64,000 nt of DNA from Pseudomonas fluorescens (GTDB lineage Bacteria; Pseudomonadota; Gammaproteobacteria; Pseudomonadales; Pseudomonadaceae): contig NZ_KZ477990.1 in assembly GCF_002837185.1 (NCBI RefSeq), forward strand, positions 62,001 through 126,000, read 5' to 3'. Below, in pieces: positions 1-16,818 of this stretch (the stretch's first letter is position 1; every line of letters starts with the position of its first letter). The notes below the pieces were generated by a model. It was not told where the DNA came from. It saw only the letters and a program-made list of their open reading frames with translations, and searched no databases. The translations under genes were made by a program, and so were the position numbers.

Positions 1-2
1 CC

Positions 3-338
3 TTGCGTCAGCGGATGATGAACTTCTATGCCACCGAAATAATCCAGTGGATCCAGACGACCAAGCGTCGTCCGGGAAAATGGGTGGCACTGGTGGGCGA
101 CAGCCATACCAACACTTACAAGGACGTGCCCGGGCTAGCCGAACTCACCGGCAGCATCGGCTTGCGGATCGAAGATGCCGGGGCCGGCCAAAGCCTGGGG
201 ATCCAAGCCGATTCCGGACGCACCGCCAGTCTGGGGATCGCCAGGGGCGAAGGCACGGTCAAGGCCAACCTGCTCTTGCGCGTTAACACCGCCGACTTGC
301 AGCACTCGGTGCAAACACTTCCTGGCCCCGGCATCTAA
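3..338 (+). CDS. C-terminal part of a large toxin-like protein (5' end outside the window)
   Basis: The frame is open from the left edge and ends at a TAA, so only the last ~111 residues are seen. The segment reads as the end of a larger protein. The stretch around ALVGDSHTNTYKDVPGLAEL, followed by GLRIED and GQSLGI, resembles the C-terminal domain of large Pseudomonas proteins usually called membrane-targeted effector domain toxins (Pasteurella toxin C1 / ChaN-like architecture). That match is from memory of the family. There is no signal peptide or membrane segment in the visible part. It points away from the housekeeping block and stands alone upstream of the convergent ispD. It could instead be another large secreted protein. 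That it is the end of a real gene is fairly sure; the family is a moderate call. Confidence 0.55.
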   Translation: MRQRMMNFYATEIIQWIQTTKRRPGKWVALVGDSHTNTYKDVPGLAELTGSIGLRIEDAGAGQSLGIQADSGRTASLGIARGEGTVKANLLLRVNTADLQHSVQTLPGPGI

Positions 339-598
339 TCAGGTTGGGTGCCCGCAAACACGGCCAACCAAACCTGGACAGTTCATGCTCACCCAGGACA
401 CGACCCGCACGGTATCGCACATTCACTATCGCTCGCGACGCGCGGGGAGCTGCGTAATTTCAGGATTCATCAACAGGGGGGCCACTACCTGATCAACGTG
501 ACCGGCGGGCAGTCGACGAGACACCCTTGGAGAGCATTCAAGCATTGGTGAACGCGCTGAACACCCAGGCCGGGCAGGAGCAGGTCAGTGGCTGATGC
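339..598 (+). pseudogene. Decayed 3' remnant of a second toxin-like frame
   Basis: No intact gene is visible between the toxin fragment and ispD. Two plus-strand frames look protein-like in succession. Frame 3 (about 420-515) gives a stretch ending GGHYLINVTGGQ. After a shift to frame 2, near 505-520, the sequence continues as DETPLESIQALVNALN and stops with TGA at 593-595. The amphipathic last segment looks like a natural C-terminus. Together they suggest the tail of a neighbouring toxin-type gene that has lost its 5' part and gained a frameshift. There is no ribosome-binding site ahead of it. A sequencing indel or chance reading is possible. Confidence 0.35.
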
Positions 599-1309
599 TC
601 AGGGCGCTTGATAAGTGCGGCGCTGGCGCAGCCATTCGAGGTCTTCGGGGCGGGTGACCTTGATGTTGTCCGCACGCCCTTCTACCAGCCGCGGCGCCTG
701 GCCGGACCACTCCATGGCCGAGGCTTCGTCGGTGATCAAGGCATCGGCGACCAGGCTGTCGGCCAAGGCGCGGTGCAAGGCGCCCAGGCGAAACATCTGC
801 GGCGTATACGCCTGCCAGATCAGGCTGCGGTCGACGGTTTCCACCACGCGGCCGTGTTTGTCGACGCGCTTGAGCGTGTCGCGAGCCGGCACCGCCAGCA
901 GGCCACCCACTGGATCATCGGCCAATTCAGCCAGGAGTTTATCGAGATCATCACGGCTCAGGTTAGGCCGCGCCGCGTCGTGCACCAACACCCAGTCGTC
1001 ATCACTGGCGCCCAGGGCGTTGAGCTGCAGCAGCGCGTTGAGCACCGAGCCCGAGCGTTCCGAGCCGCCGTCCGCACGCTGGATACGCGGGTCAGTGGCG
1101 CACGCCAGGCTGGGCCAATAAGGATCGTCGACAGCAAGACTGACCACCAGGCCCTTGAGCGATGGGTGGTCGAGAAAACAACCGAGGCTGTGTTCGAGAA
1201 TAGTGCGTCCGCCCAGTTGCAGGTATTGCTTGGGACGGTCCGCGGCCATACGGGCACCGACGCCCGCGGCAGGAATCACGGCCCAGAAGGCCGGTAAATC
1301 AGCGTTCAT
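599..1309 (-). CDS. ispD: 2-C-methyl-D-erythritol 4-phosphate cytidylyltransferase IspD
   Basis: IspD catalyses the third step of the MEP isoprenoid pathway: CTP plus methylerythritol 4-phosphate gives CDP-methylerythritol in the cytosol. The 236-aa product has the normal family length. The N-terminal nucleotide-binding loop is PAAGVGARM with DRPKQYLQL (residues ~12-32), and the VHDAARP motif lies near residues 108-114. The ATG overlaps the ftsB stop codon as ATGA, so the two are probably translationally coupled; the ftsB-ispD pairing is usual in gammaproteobacteria. It is the last gene of the minus-strand cluster and converges on the toxin remnant. ispF, often its neighbour, is not in the window. 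Confidence 0.97.
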   Translation of the reverse strand: MNADLPAFWAVIPAAGVGARMAADRPKQYLQLGGRTILEHSLGCFLDHPSLKGLVVSLAVDDPYWPSLACATDPRIQRADGGSERSGSVLNALLQLNALGASDDDWVLVHDAARPNLSRDDLDKLLAELADDPVGGLLAVPARDTLKRVDKHGRVVETVDRSLIWQAYTPQMFRLGALHRALADSLVADALITDEASAMEWSGQAPRLVEGRADNIKVTRPEDLEWLRQRRTYQAP

Positions 1310-1584
1310 TGGGCCAACTGGTAGAGGGTCTCGCCCTCCTTGACCATGCCCAACTCATGGCGAGCCCGCTCTTCGACGGTCTCCGTACCTTTTTTCAGCT
1401 CCAGCACTTCAGCATCGAGGACGCGGTTGCGCTCCAGCAGACGTTCGTTTTCGGCGTGCTGGTCGGCAATTTGCTGGGTCAGCTCTTCCACCTGCGCAAA
1501 GCTGCCATTACCGACCCATAGGCGGTACTGCAGGCCAGCCAGCAACAAGAGCAAGACGAGGAACAACCAATTGGGACTGCGCAT
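1306..1584 (-). CDS. ftsB: Cell division protein FtsB
   Basis: FtsB is a small bitopic inner-membrane protein that forms the FtsQLB complex and helps activate septal peptidoglycan synthesis. The 92-aa form starts at MRSPNWLF. It has one N-terminal transmembrane helix (about residues 5-21, rich in Leu), then a periplasmic coiled coil (about 30-70, QIADQHAENERLLERN) and the conserved ERARHELGMVKEGE segment. A longer frame with 21 extra residues exists upstream but lacks homology, so I chose the inner ATG. The stop codon overlaps the ispD start by 4 nt. eno lies upstream across a 171-bp gap that contains a hairpin. Confidence 0.93.
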   Translation of the reverse strand: MRSPNWLFLVLLLLLAGLQYRLWVGNGSFAQVEELTQQIADQHAENERLLERNRVLDAEVLELKKGTETVEERARHELGMVKEGETLYQLAQ

Positions 1585-1643
1585 CGAAATCCGGGTATCC
1601 AGTGAAAAAAGACAGTCATGCAAACCTTTTGCAGCAACTGATA

Positions 1644-1673
1644 GCACGAAGCCTGGAAAAACCAGGCTTGTGC
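1644..1673 (-). terminator. Hairpin between eno and ftsB
   Basis: GCACGAAGCCTGG and CCAGGCTTGTGC form a 12-bp stem with one bulged G and a five-base A loop (T on the transcript strand). It sits 83 nt after the eno stop codon. No U-run follows, so it may be a partial attenuator or mRNA-stabilising stem rather than a full terminator. Confidence 0.45.
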
Positions 1674-1755
1674 TTGTCAGTCAGCAGATTAGCGCCGAAA
1701 TGCCCACTGTCGTGAGATTTCCGACGCAATCCGCCGACTTTTTACCATTTACTGC

Positions 1756-3166
<1,411 letters not shown>

Positions 3167-3201
3167 ATAAAGCGTGGGAAATTCTACCGGAGAAACGCCG
3201 C

Positions 3202-5705
<2,504 letters not shown>

Positions 5706-5957
5706 TTAAAGCGGTCCGAGCCGCCGGGGAAAGCGAAGAGAGGCCGAAGCCCCCGATCACCTGCATTAATCACAGTGCACCTTTCAAAAAAACCGCCGCG
5801 TTGTGACAGACCAGCAATGGAACACCGGTACGTTGATCGCTACACATTTTTTGGAATCGCCCAGCAAAGACTGCTTGGTAATCGGCAACTGCTGCGATTC
5901 AGGCGAATCCACAGAAGTTGTATCAAGAAGGGAGCGTAGTCTACCGGAAAGGCGCTA

Positions 5958-7277
5958 TCAGCTCAAACCTTGATCGCAGGTCTGTGGCAACCAATGTAAT
6001 TGCCAGCCATCCGACGAGCCGCGCCATAACCCCGCAAGCGTTGGCACAGCCAGCAATCGCTCGCCCCGATACAGCAGCGGCAATCTGCCACGGACGAACC
6101 CGGGCACACCACACTCATTGAACAGACGCTTCAGGTCGCGTCGGCCGCGACCTGGCACTTCGATGATTTCGCCACCCTGCCGATAGCGGACCTCCAGCGG
6201 ACCTCCAGGCACCTCGCCGATCAGTTTCAACCGACCGTTTCCAGGTAACTCGAGTGTTTTTTGCGCATCGGGCCAGCTCACCGATGCGTCGGAAAATTCC
6301 GACCACATAAAGGGCAACCACCAGATGCGCTCGCCACAGCGGTGCAACTCGCCGTCGGCCAGACGCCATACCGACTGTGCATCACCCTTGGCATCGCGCA
6401 GGGAAAACCAGCCGGCCCAGTGCTCGCTGTCGGGTAGGCGGGTCAGTGGCGCCAGCCAATGGCGCAGTGCGTTGCGCTGACGGGCGTCGGAAAGCTCGCG
6501 CAAGGGCGCAAGAAGCAAAGAGCGCAAAGGCAACCAGGGAAACGGTGAGGGTTGATCGGCGCGCTGCTGGTCCATAACGGCCAGCTCATCGAGCAAACCC
6601 TGGGCTTCTCCCAAATGCCCAGCCGTGCGGGCCAGGCTTGAAACCACGTGCGGCCAGCGCTGCGCCAGCCCTGGGAAGACATGGTGCCGAAGATAATTAC
6701 GGGAGAAGCGTGGATCGGCGTTCGAAGGGTCTTCGATCCACTTCAAGTGATGTTCGTGGGCGTAGGCCTGCAGCTCGACACGCCCGACATCCAGCAGCGG
6801 GCGCACCAGATGACCTGCCGCCAACGTACGATGCGCAGGCATTGCGGCAAGCCCACGCACGCCCGCACCGCGCAGCAGGCGGAACAACAGGGTTTCGGCT
6901 TGATCGTCGCGATGTTGACCGGTGAGCAACACCTCCCCTGCCCCGATCACCCCGGCGAAGGCCAGATAACGTGCGTCACGAGCCGCGCGCTCAAGGCTGG
7001 CACCGGGTTGTACCTGCACGCGCAGGATGCGCAAGGGCACGCCGAGGCTGTCGCAGACCGACTGGCAATGAGCGGGCCACGCATCGGCGGCCGCTTGCAG
7101 GCCATGATGAACATGCACGGGACTGAGCGGCGGAAGCGCTTCGGTTTTTGCCAGGGAGGCCAGAAGGTGCAGCAGGACGGTGGAATCCAGGCCACCGGAG
7201 AATGCGATGTGCCAGGCCGGGGCATTGCGCCAGGGGGCCAGGGTTTTCAGAAGTCGGGCCGGCAGGATTGATTTCAT
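5958..7277 (-). CDS. tilS: tRNA(Ile)-lysidine synthetase
   Basis: TilS attaches lysine to C34 of tRNA-Ile2 (CAU anticodon), switching its identity from Met to Ile; it is essential. The PP-loop SGGLDSTVLLHLL lies at about residues 28-40, and the HHGLQ and GQHRDDQAETLLFRLLRGAG segments follow. The C-terminal TilS substrate-binding domains complete a 439-aa protein. An in-frame GTG sits one codon upstream of the chosen ATG, so the start could be 7280. It follows accA on the same strand, but a REPIN element fills most of the 162-bp gap. Confidence 0.95.
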   Translation of the reverse strand: MKSILPARLLKTLAPWRNAPAWHIAFSGGLDSTVLLHLLASLAKTEALPPLSPVHVHHGLQAAADAWPAHCQSVCDSLGVPLRILRVQVQPGASLERAARDARYLAFAGVIGAGEVLLTGQHRDDQAETLLFRLLRGAGVRGLAAMPAHRTLAAGHLVRPLLDVGRVELQAYAHEHHLKWIEDPSNADPRFSRNYLRHHVFPGLAQRWPHVVSSLARTAGHLGEAQGLLDELAVMDQQRADQPSPFPWLPLRSLLLAPLRELSDARQRNALRHWLAPLTRLPDSEHWAGWFSLRDAKGDAQSVWRLADGELHRCGERIWWLPFMWSEFSDASVSWPDAQKTLELPGNGRLKLIGEVPGGPLEVRYRQGGEIIEVPGRGRRDLKRLFNECGVPGFVRGRLPLLYRGERLLAVPTLAGLWRGSSDGWQLHWLPQTCDQGLS

Positions 7278-7331
7278 CACAGGTTACCGCCGCAAATCTG
7301 AAATACGTTCGTCAAGCATACACAAAGCAAA

Positions 7332-7421
7332 TGTGGGAGGGGGCGTGCCCCCGATAGCCGTGTGTCAGTCACCCGATACGGTGACTGATACTCGGCAATC
7401 GGGAGCAAGCCCCCTCCCACA
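7332..7421. repeat. REPIN repeat 1 (accA-tilS gap)
   Basis: A 90-bp imperfect palindrome. The left arm TGTGGGAGGGGGCGTGCCCCC is mirrored by GGGAGCAAGCCCCCTCCCACA on the right. The middle contains a second nested palindrome, TCAGTCACC against GGTGACTGA. This is the paired-REP (REPIN) layout known from P. fluorescens. It sits 18 bp downstream of the accA stop codon side and 54 bp before the tilS start. Three related copies occur in this window. Confidence 0.9.
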
Positions 7422-7439
7422 TCAAGTTACGGCGTCGAC

Positions 7440-8387
7440 TTAAAGGCCGTAACTCATCAAACGCTCATAACGACGAGCCAGCAGCGCTTCGTTATCCAGC
7501 TTCTTGAGCATCGCCAGTTGCGAGCCCAGTTCGGCACGGATGGTTGCGGCAGCGGCAGCCGGGTCACGGTGTGCGCCGCCCAGTGGCTCGGCGATCACTT
7601 TGTCCACGATCCCCAGGCCTTTGAGGCGATCAGCGGTGATGCCCATGGCTTCAGCTGCGTCCGGCGCCTTTTCAGCGGTTTTCCACAGGATCGAAGCGCA
7701 ACCTTCCGGCGAAATCACCGCGTAGGTCGAATATTGCAGCATGTTCAGCTGGTCGCACACGCCAATGGCCAACGCACCGCCGGAACCGCCTTCACCGATC
7801 ACAGTCGCGATAATCGGGGTTTTCAGGCGCGCCATGACGCGCAGGTTCCAGGCAATCGCCTCGCTCTGGTTGCGCTCTTCGGCGTCGATCCCAGGGTAGG
7901 CACCCGGCGTGTCGATGAAGGTCAGGATCGGCATCTTGAAGCGTTCGGCCATTTCCATCAGGCGGCACGCCTTGCGGTAGCCTTCCGGACGTGGCATGCC
8001 GAAGTTGCGACGCACTTTTTCGCGCACTTCACGGCCTTTCTGATGGCCGATCACCATTACCGGCTGGTCGTCCAGGCGAGCGATACCGCCCACGATAGCC
8101 GCGTCGTCCGAGAAGTGGCGGTCGCCATGCAGCTCGTCGAATTCGGTGAAAATGTGCTGAATGTAGTCCAGGGTGTACGGACGGCGCGGGTGGCGGGCCA
8201 GGCGCGCGATCTGCCAGCTGGTCAGCTTGCCGAAGATGTCTTCGGTGAGCGTGCTGCTCTTGTCTTGCAGGCGGGCGATCTCATCGCCGATGTTCAGCGA
8301 ATTATCGTTGCCGACCAGGCGCAGCTCTTCGATCTTGGCTTGCAGGTCAGCGATCGGCTGTTCGAAATCAAGAAAATTCGGGTTCAT
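7440..8387 (-). CDS. accA: Acetyl-CoA carboxylase carboxyltransferase subunit alpha
   Basis: AccA is the alpha half of the carboxyltransferase that moves the carboxyl group from biotin to acetyl-CoA, giving malonyl-CoA for fatty-acid synthesis. The 315-aa product starting [19 protein letters not shown] matches family length; the nine codons before it do not. Conserved stretches are [40 protein letters not shown] and [12 protein letters not shown] (crotonase-like fold with the oxyanion-hole glycines). It lies downstream of dnaE. Its partner accD is not in the window. Confidence 0.98.
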   Translation of the reverse strand: MNPNFLDFEQPIADLQAKIEELRLVGNDNSLNIGDEIARLQDKSSTLTEDIFGKLTSWQIARLARHPRRPYTLDYIQHIFTEFDELHGDRHFSDDAAIVGGIARLDDQPVMVIGHQKGREVREKVRRNFGMPRPEGYRKACRLMEMAERFKMPILTFIDTPGAYPGIDAEERNQSEAIAWNLRVMARLKTPIIATVIGEGGSGGALAIGVCDQLNMLQYSTYAVISPEGCASILWKTAEKAPDAAEAMGITADRLKGLGIVDKVIAEPLGGAHRDPAAAAATIRAELGSQLAMLKKLDNEALLARRYERLMSYGL

Positions 8388-8515
8388 AAGCGTCCGTCTT
8401 GGGTCGACGGCCAAGGAGTGCCTGGCCAGCCGGTTGTCTATTCGCGCCCTACCTTAAGGGAGAGGCGCGGTTAGGTCGAGATTAAATGTTCAGCCGAGGT
8501 CAGGGGCGCTGACCG

Positions 8516-12037
<3,522 letters not shown>

Positions 12038-12068
12038 AGTGATCCTGTGCAGTAACTTGGAAACGACA

Positions 12069-12091
12069 AGGCCCGGGATTGTACCGGGCCT
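12069..12091 (-). terminator. Hairpin between rnhB and dnaE
   Basis: AGGCCCGG and CCGGGCCT form a perfect 8-bp stem with a 7-nt loop, 24 nt after the rnhB stop. The downstream transcript reads TTGTCGTTT, only weakly U-rich, so read-through into dnaE is likely. Confidence 0.5.
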
Positions 12092-12114
12092 GGAGCAAAA
12101 CATCAGCCTCGCGA

Positions 12115-12747
12115 CTACACCTCGCTGAGGCTCTCGCGCAGCTCATAAGCCTGGCGCACCGGGGCGAACGAGCGGCGGTGGATCGGCGTAGGACCGAGTC
12201 GCGCCAGGGCTTCCAGATGAACGGGCGTCGGGTAGCCTTTATGGCCGCCCATGCCGTAGCCCGGGTAAACCAGATCGAAAGCCGCCATTTCGCGGTCGCG
12301 GCTGACCTTGGCCAGGATCGACGCCGCCGCAATGGCCGGCACCTTGCTGTCACCCTGGACCACGGCCTCGGCGCGCATCGCCAGTTTGGGGCAACGGTTA
12401 CCGTCAATCATCGCCAGCCTGGGGGTGATATGCAGCCCTTCAACTGCACGCTGCATGGCAAGCATGGTGGCGTGCAGGATGTTCAGTTCGTCGATTTCTT
12501 CGACTTCCGCCCGGGCGATATGCCAACTCAAGGCCTTTTCACAGATCTCGTCATAGAGTTTTTCACGACGGGCTTCAGTGAGTTTTTTCGAATCATTAAG
12601 GCCCAGGATCGGACGGTTCGGGTCGAGGATCACCGCCGCCGTTACGACCGCACCGCACAACGGGCCGCGCCCGACTTCGTCGACACCCGCCACCAGTTCA
12701 TGGGCCTGTGCAACCAGGCTGAAATCCAGGCCCATCTGCGTACTCAT
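12115..12747 (-). CDS. rnhB: Ribonuclease HII
   Basis: RNase HII cleaves RNA in RNA-DNA hybrids and removes single ribonucleotides from DNA. The 210-aa protein has the type 2 motif [16 protein letters not shown] (residues ~20-35), whose Asp and Glu are catalytic. It also has [20 protein letters not shown] and the [13 protein letters not shown] segment. Its ATG overlaps the lpxB stop codon by 4 nt, so it is the last gene of the tightly packed lpxD-fabZ-lpxA-lpxB-rnhB run and is probably coupled to lpxB. Confidence 0.97.
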   Translation of the reverse strand: MSTQMGLDFSLVAQAHELVAGVDEVGRGPLCGAVVTAAVILDPNRPILGLNDSKKLTEARREKLYDEICEKALSWHIARAEVEEIDELNILHATMLAMQRAVEGLHITPRLAMIDGNRCPKLAMRAEAVVQGDSKVPAIAAASILAKVSRDREMAAFDLVYPGYGMGGHKGYPTPVHLEALARLGPTPIHRRSFAPVRQAYELRESLSEV

Positions 12748-13883
12748 AAAGCTTCCTGTTTTTGGCCGATCAGGTTCAGCACGGCATCCGCCGCCTGGTT
12801 CGAGGCATCACGGCGCAAGGTGCGGTGAATAGCGTCGAAACCACGGGTCTGCTCTTCGCCGCCATCAATCAAGGGTAGTAGCGTTTGCGCAAGCGCTTCG
12901 GGCTTAGCATCGTCCTGCAACAACTCCGGCACCAGCAACCGTTGAGCCAGCAGGTTAGGCAAGGAAATGTACGGGCTTTTGACCATGCGCTTGAGAATCC
13001 AGAAGGTCAGCGGCGCCAGACGATAGGCCACCACCATCGGACGTTTGTACAGCAGGGCCTCCAGGGTTGCGGTACCCGACGCAATCAATACGGCATCGCA
13101 GGCGGCCAGGGCCAGGTGCGACTGGCCGTCGAGCAGGGTCAGCGGCAGGTTGCGCCCCTCCAGCAATGTTTCAATTTGCGCGCGACGCTGCGGGCTGGCG
13201 CACGGCAGCACAAAACGAACGCCCGGCTTGAGTGTTTGCAGGCGTTCGGCGGCATCAAAAAACAGGCTGCCAAGACGTCCGACTTCCCCTCCCCGGCTAC
13301 CCGGCATCAACGCGACCAGCGGGCCGGCGGCCAACCCCAGTTCGGTACGCGCCGCGTCACGGTCAGCGTGCAAAGGAATAGCATCGGCCAGGGTATGGCC
13401 GACAAACCGCACCGGCACGCCCTGCTCTTCGTAGAACCTGGCCTCGAATGGCAGCAGGGTCAGCATCAAGTCGCAGCCTTCGCGAATCTTCAGCACACGC
13501 TTTTGCCGCCACGCCCATACGGACGGGCTGACATAGTGCACGGTCTTGATCCCGGCCTGGCGCAACTTGAGTTCAATGTTGAGGGTGAAGTCCGGGGCAT
13601 CGATACCGATAAAGACGTCGGGCCTTTCATCGATCAGCGTCTTGATCAGTAGCTTGCGCCGAGCAAGCAATTCACGCAGGCGCCCCAGCACCTCGACCAA
13701 CCCCATGACCGACAGGCGCTCCATCGGAAAGTAGGAGGTGAGGCCTTCGGCCTGCATCAAGGGGCCACCCACGCCGATAAATTCGATTGCGGGGTGCCGG
13801 ACTTTCAGAGCCCGCATCAGGCCGGCGCCGAGGATATCGCCGGAAGCTTCCCCGGCGACCAATGCGATACGCAACTTGGCCAT
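12744..13883 (-). CDS. lpxB: Lipid-A-disaccharide synthase
   Basis: LpxB is a family GT19 glycosyltransferase that joins UDP-2,3-diacylglucosamine and lipid X to make the lipid A disaccharide at the inner membrane. The 379-aa protein has the N-terminal [14 protein letters not shown] motif, IDAPDFTLN, the SVWAWRQKR segment and [10 protein letters not shown]. The start is 2 bp from the lpxA stop codon, and its own stop overlaps rnhB. The order lpxD-fabZ-lpxA-lpxB is the standard lipid A operon. Confidence 0.97.
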   Translation of the reverse strand: MAKLRIALVAGEASGDILGAGLMRALKVRHPAIEFIGVGGPLMQAEGLTSYFPMERLSVMGLVEVLGRLRELLARRKLLIKTLIDERPDVFIGIDAPDFTLNIELKLRQAGIKTVHYVSPSVWAWRQKRVLKIREGCDLMLTLLPFEARFYEEQGVPVRFVGHTLADAIPLHADRDAARTELGLAAGPLVALMPGSRGGEVGRLGSLFFDAAERLQTLKPGVRFVLPCASPQRRAQIETLLEGRNLPLTLLDGQSHLALAACDAVLIASGTATLEALLYKRPMVVAYRLAPLTFWILKRMVKSPYISLPNLLAQRLLVPELLQDDAKPEALAQTLLPLIDGGEEQTRGFDAIHRTLRRDASNQAADAVLNLIGQKQEAL

Positions 13884-13885
13884 GA

Positions 13886-14662
13886 TCAGCGGGTAATGCC
13901 GCGAGTCGACGCCTGGATCGAGTCACGAAACACCGCGACTTCCGGGAACGACGCTGCCGGCTCGGCCAGTTCGATCAGGGCCTGCTCAACCGTCAGCCCT
14001 TGACGGTAAACCGTCTTGTAGGCGCGGCGCAGGGCCTGAATTGCGTCGTCGCTGAAACCGCGACGGCGCATGCCTTCGAAATTCATGCTGCGGGCTTCGG
14101 CAGGATTGCCGAACACCGTGACGAATGCAGGGACATCCTTGCCGATGGCGGTGCCCATGCCGGAAAAGCTGTGGGCGCCGATATGGCAATATTGATGCAC
14201 CAGGGTGAAACCGGACAGGATCGCCCAATCATCCACATGCACGTGCCCGGCCAACGCGGTGTTGTTGACCAGGATGCAATGGTTGCCAATCACGCTGTCG
14301 TGGCCGATATGCGCATAGGCCATCACCAGGTTGTGATCACCCAGCGTGGTCTCGGCTCGATCCTGCACGGTGCCACGGTGAATGGTCACGCCTTCACGGA
14401 TGATGTTGTGGTCACCGATGACCAGGCGTGTTTCTTCACCCTTGTACTTCATGTCCGGGGTGTCTTCGCCTACCGAGGAAAACTGGTAGATACGATTGTG
14501 TTTGCCAATGCGGGTCGGACCCTTGAGGATCACGTGTGGCCCGATGACAGTCCCCTCGCCGATTTCCACACCTGCGCCGACGATCGACCAGGGGCCGACC
14601 TCAACGTCGGCGGCCAGTACGGCCGACGGATCGATGATTGCGCGAGGGTCAATCAAACTCAT
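13886..14662 (-). CDS. lpxA: UDP-N-acetylglucosamine acyltransferase LpxA
   Basis: LpxA catalyses the first lipid A step, O-acylation of UDP-GlcNAc with an acyl-ACP. The 258-aa product begins [20 protein letters not shown] and folds as a left-handed beta helix, visible as repeated hexapeptides ([LIV]GxxxxI) through about residue 185, with the active-site His in the MAYAHIGHD segment. A C-terminal helical domain follows. The ATG overlaps the fabZ stop as ATGA. An upstream extension of 31 codons overlaps fabZ and has no homology. Confidence 0.97.
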
Positions 14663-15099
14663 AGTTTGCGTTCCGCACAGATGATCTCGGCAGAGCACAC
14701 CGGCTTGCCATCCACCGAAGCCTGGCATTCGAACTTCCAGATCTGGCGCTTGCAACTGATGAACTTGGCTTCCAGGATCAACTGGTCACCCGGAGTGACC
14801 GGATTGCGGAAACGCAACTTGTCGGAACCCACGAAATAGTAAAGCGTGCCGTCGGCAGGCTTGAGGTCAAGCATTTTGAAACCAAGGATACCGGCAGCCT
14901 GGGCCATTGCTTCGATGATCAACACGCCCGGCATGATGGGATGCGCAGGAAAGTGACCATTGAAAAACGGTTCGTTGATGCTGACATTCTTGTAGGCACG
15001 AATGCGCTTTTCCTCAACATTGAGGTCCACTACACGATCCACCAGCAGGAACGGATAACGGTGAGGCAGGTATTCGCGAATCTCGTTGATGTCCATCAT
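14659..15099 (-). CDS. fabZ: 3-hydroxyacyl-ACP dehydratase FabZ
   Basis: FabZ is a hot-dog-fold dehydratase that forms trans-2-enoyl-ACP during fatty-acid elongation; here it sits inside the lipid A operon and competes for 3-hydroxyacyl-ACP, the same substrate used by LpxA and LpxD. The 146-aa protein starts [21 protein letters not shown]. The active-site His is in [12 protein letters not shown], with the Glu in [11 protein letters not shown]. The start could be the second Met. The longer open frame (21 extra codons) reaches into the lpxD gap and is not FabZ-like. Confidence 0.97.
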
Positions 15100-15210
15100 T
15101 TCGGGGGGAAGCCTGTAATAAAGATTGGGGGCGGGCGGACTAAAAGCACGCCCCGCTAGCAAATCAAGGAGGCAGTCTATCGGCTGTGCACACTTGATAT
15201 GGAAATGGTA

Positions 15211-16266
15211 TCAGCCTTCTGATGAAGCATCACCGCCAGGGGTCACGTCCCCAACACGCTTTTCCAGCTGTTTGAGACGTCGAGCCATGTCGTCGAGCTG
15301 TCTCAGACGCGCCGCACTCTTGCGCCATTCAGCCGCAGGCTGCATGGCGGTACCGGATGAATAAGCCCCTGGCTCGGTAATCGAGTGAGTGACCATGGTC
15401 ATGCCAGTGATGAAGACGTTGTCGCAAATATCGATATGCCCCACCAGCCCCACGCCACCGGCAAGCATGCAATGCTTGCCGATTTTAGTGCTGCCGGAAA
15501 TCCCCACGCAGGCAGCCATGGCGGTATGGTCGCCAATCTGCACGTTGTGGGCGATCTGGATCTGGTTGTCGAGCTTCACGCCATTGCCAATCACGGTGTC
15601 GGCCAGGGCCCCGCGATCGACCGCGGTGTTGACACCGATTTCCACGTCGTCACCGATCAATACGCCGCCGACCTGGGCAATCTTGTGCCAGATACCTTTG
15701 GCATTGGCAAAGCCAAAGCCTTCACCGCCGATCACTGCACCTGACTGAATGACCACCCGCTGCCCGATACGCACATCGTGGTAAAGAGTAACGCGAGGCG
15801 CCAGCCAGCCATCGGCGCCGATTTCGCAGCGCGCACCGATAAAGCAATGCGCGCCTACGGTGACGCCAGCGCCAATACGCGCGCCACTCTCGATGACCGC
15901 GAAAGCGCCAATGCTGGCCGCAGGATCGACCTGCGCATCCTGCGCGATCACCGCTGACGGATGGATACCACCCGCCGCCTTCGGCTTGGGATCGAACAGG
16001 TGCGATGCTTTCGCGTAGCACAGGTAGGGATCAGCCACCACCAGCGCATCCCCGATAAACCCTTCGGCGTCAGCGGCCTTGAGCAACACGGCTGCGGCTT
16101 GGCAATCGACCAGGTATTTACGGTATTGAGGGTTTGCGAGGAAGCTCAACTGAGCTGGGCCAGCCTCCTGCAAGGTGGCTAGCCCAGTGATTTCCTTCTC
16201 CTTGGAGCCACGCAAGGTGGCCCCCAGGAACTCGGCCAACTCGCCGAGCTTGATAGTCGCAGTCAT
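15211..16266 (-). CDS. lpxD: UDP-3-O-(3-hydroxyacyl)glucosamine N-acyltransferase LpxD
   Basis: LpxD is the third lipid A enzyme; it N-acylates UDP-3-O-acylglucosamine. The 351-aa protein has an N-terminal uridine-binding domain ([20 protein letters not shown], residues ~13-32), then a long left-handed beta helix of hexapeptide repeats (about 100-300). The catalytic His is in the [11 protein letters not shown] region. A C-terminal coiled segment ([15 protein letters not shown]) follows. It starts 3 bp after the skp stop codon. A 111-bp gap separates it from fabZ, larger than the other gaps in this run. Confidence 0.97.
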   Translation of the reverse strand: MTATIKLGELAEFLGATLRGSKEKEITGLATLQEAGPAQLSFLANPQYRKYLVDCQAAAVLLKAADAEGFIGDALVVADPYLCYAKASHLFDPKPKAAGGIHPSAVIAQDAQVDPAASIGAFAVIESGARIGAGVTVGAHCFIGARCEIGADGWLAPRVTLYHDVRIGQRVVIQSGAVIGGEGFGFANAKGIWHKIAQVGGVLIGDDVEIGVNTAVDRGALADTVIGNGVKLDNQIQIAHNVQIGDHTAMAACVGISGSTKIGKHCMLAGGVGLVGHIDICDNVFITGMTMVTHSITEPGAYSSGTAMQPAAEWRKSAARLRQLDDMARRLKQLEKRVGDVTPGGDASSEG

Positions 16267-16269
16267 GGT

Positions 16270-16773
16270 TTACTTCAGCTGGTTCATGCGCTCGATCACC
16301 TGGCGGGTGATGTCGTATTGAGGCTTGACGTCAATCACGGCGCCGCGCTCGAACACCAGGTCAAAGGCACCCTTCTTGATGACTTCTTCCACAGCGCTGT
16401 CGAGCTTGGGCTTGAGCTGCTTGAGCATTTCGCGGTCGGCAACAGCCTTGGCTTCGTTCAGCTCCTTGGATTGGAACTGGTAGTCACGGGCCTTTTGCTT
16501 GAACTCAAGCTCCAGACGCTCGCGCTCGCCTTGCTGCATCTTGTCGCCACCGGCAACCAGGCGGTCCTGGATGCCCTTGGCGCTGCTTTCCAGGGTCTTG
16601 AGCTTGGTCAGTTGCGGACCGAATTTCTTCTCGGCATCCACGGCATAACGCTTGGCCGCGTCAGATTCCAGCAGGGCCATCTGATAGTTCAGCACGGCGA
16701 TTTTCATTTCGGCGAAGGCCGGGGTGGTTACCAGCACAGTGGCCAGCAAGACCAATTGAGTCAACTTACGCAC
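16270..16773 (-). CDS. skp: Periplasmic chaperone Skp/OmpH
   Basis: Skp holds unfolded outer-membrane proteins in the periplasm and delivers them to the Bam machine. The 167-aa protein has a Sec signal peptide (MRKLTQLVLLATVLVTTPAFA, cleavage about residue 21-22) and a long charged helical region (about 45-130), the tentacle arms of the Skp trimer. The start codon is GTG, supported by an AGGAG 7 nt upstream. It lies 45 bp after bamA, whose product it feeds, and 3 bp before lpxD. Confidence 0.94.
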   Translation of the reverse strand: MRKLTQLVLLATVLVTTPAFAEMKIAVLNYQMALLESDAAKRYAVDAEKKFGPQLTKLKTLESSAKGIQDRLVAGGDKMQQGERERLELEFKQKARDYQFQSKELNEAKAVADREMLKQLKPKLDSAVEEVIKKGAFDLVFERGAVIDVKPQYDITRQVIERMNQLK

Positions 16774-16818
16774 GATGTACTCCTACAGAATCCGTTGTCG
16801 TTATCTTAGGTCAGACGC

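Noticed and set aside
1..598. Prophage edge
   Set aside because: No integrase, attachment repeat, tRNA or phage structural gene is seen; a toxin gene fragment explains it better.
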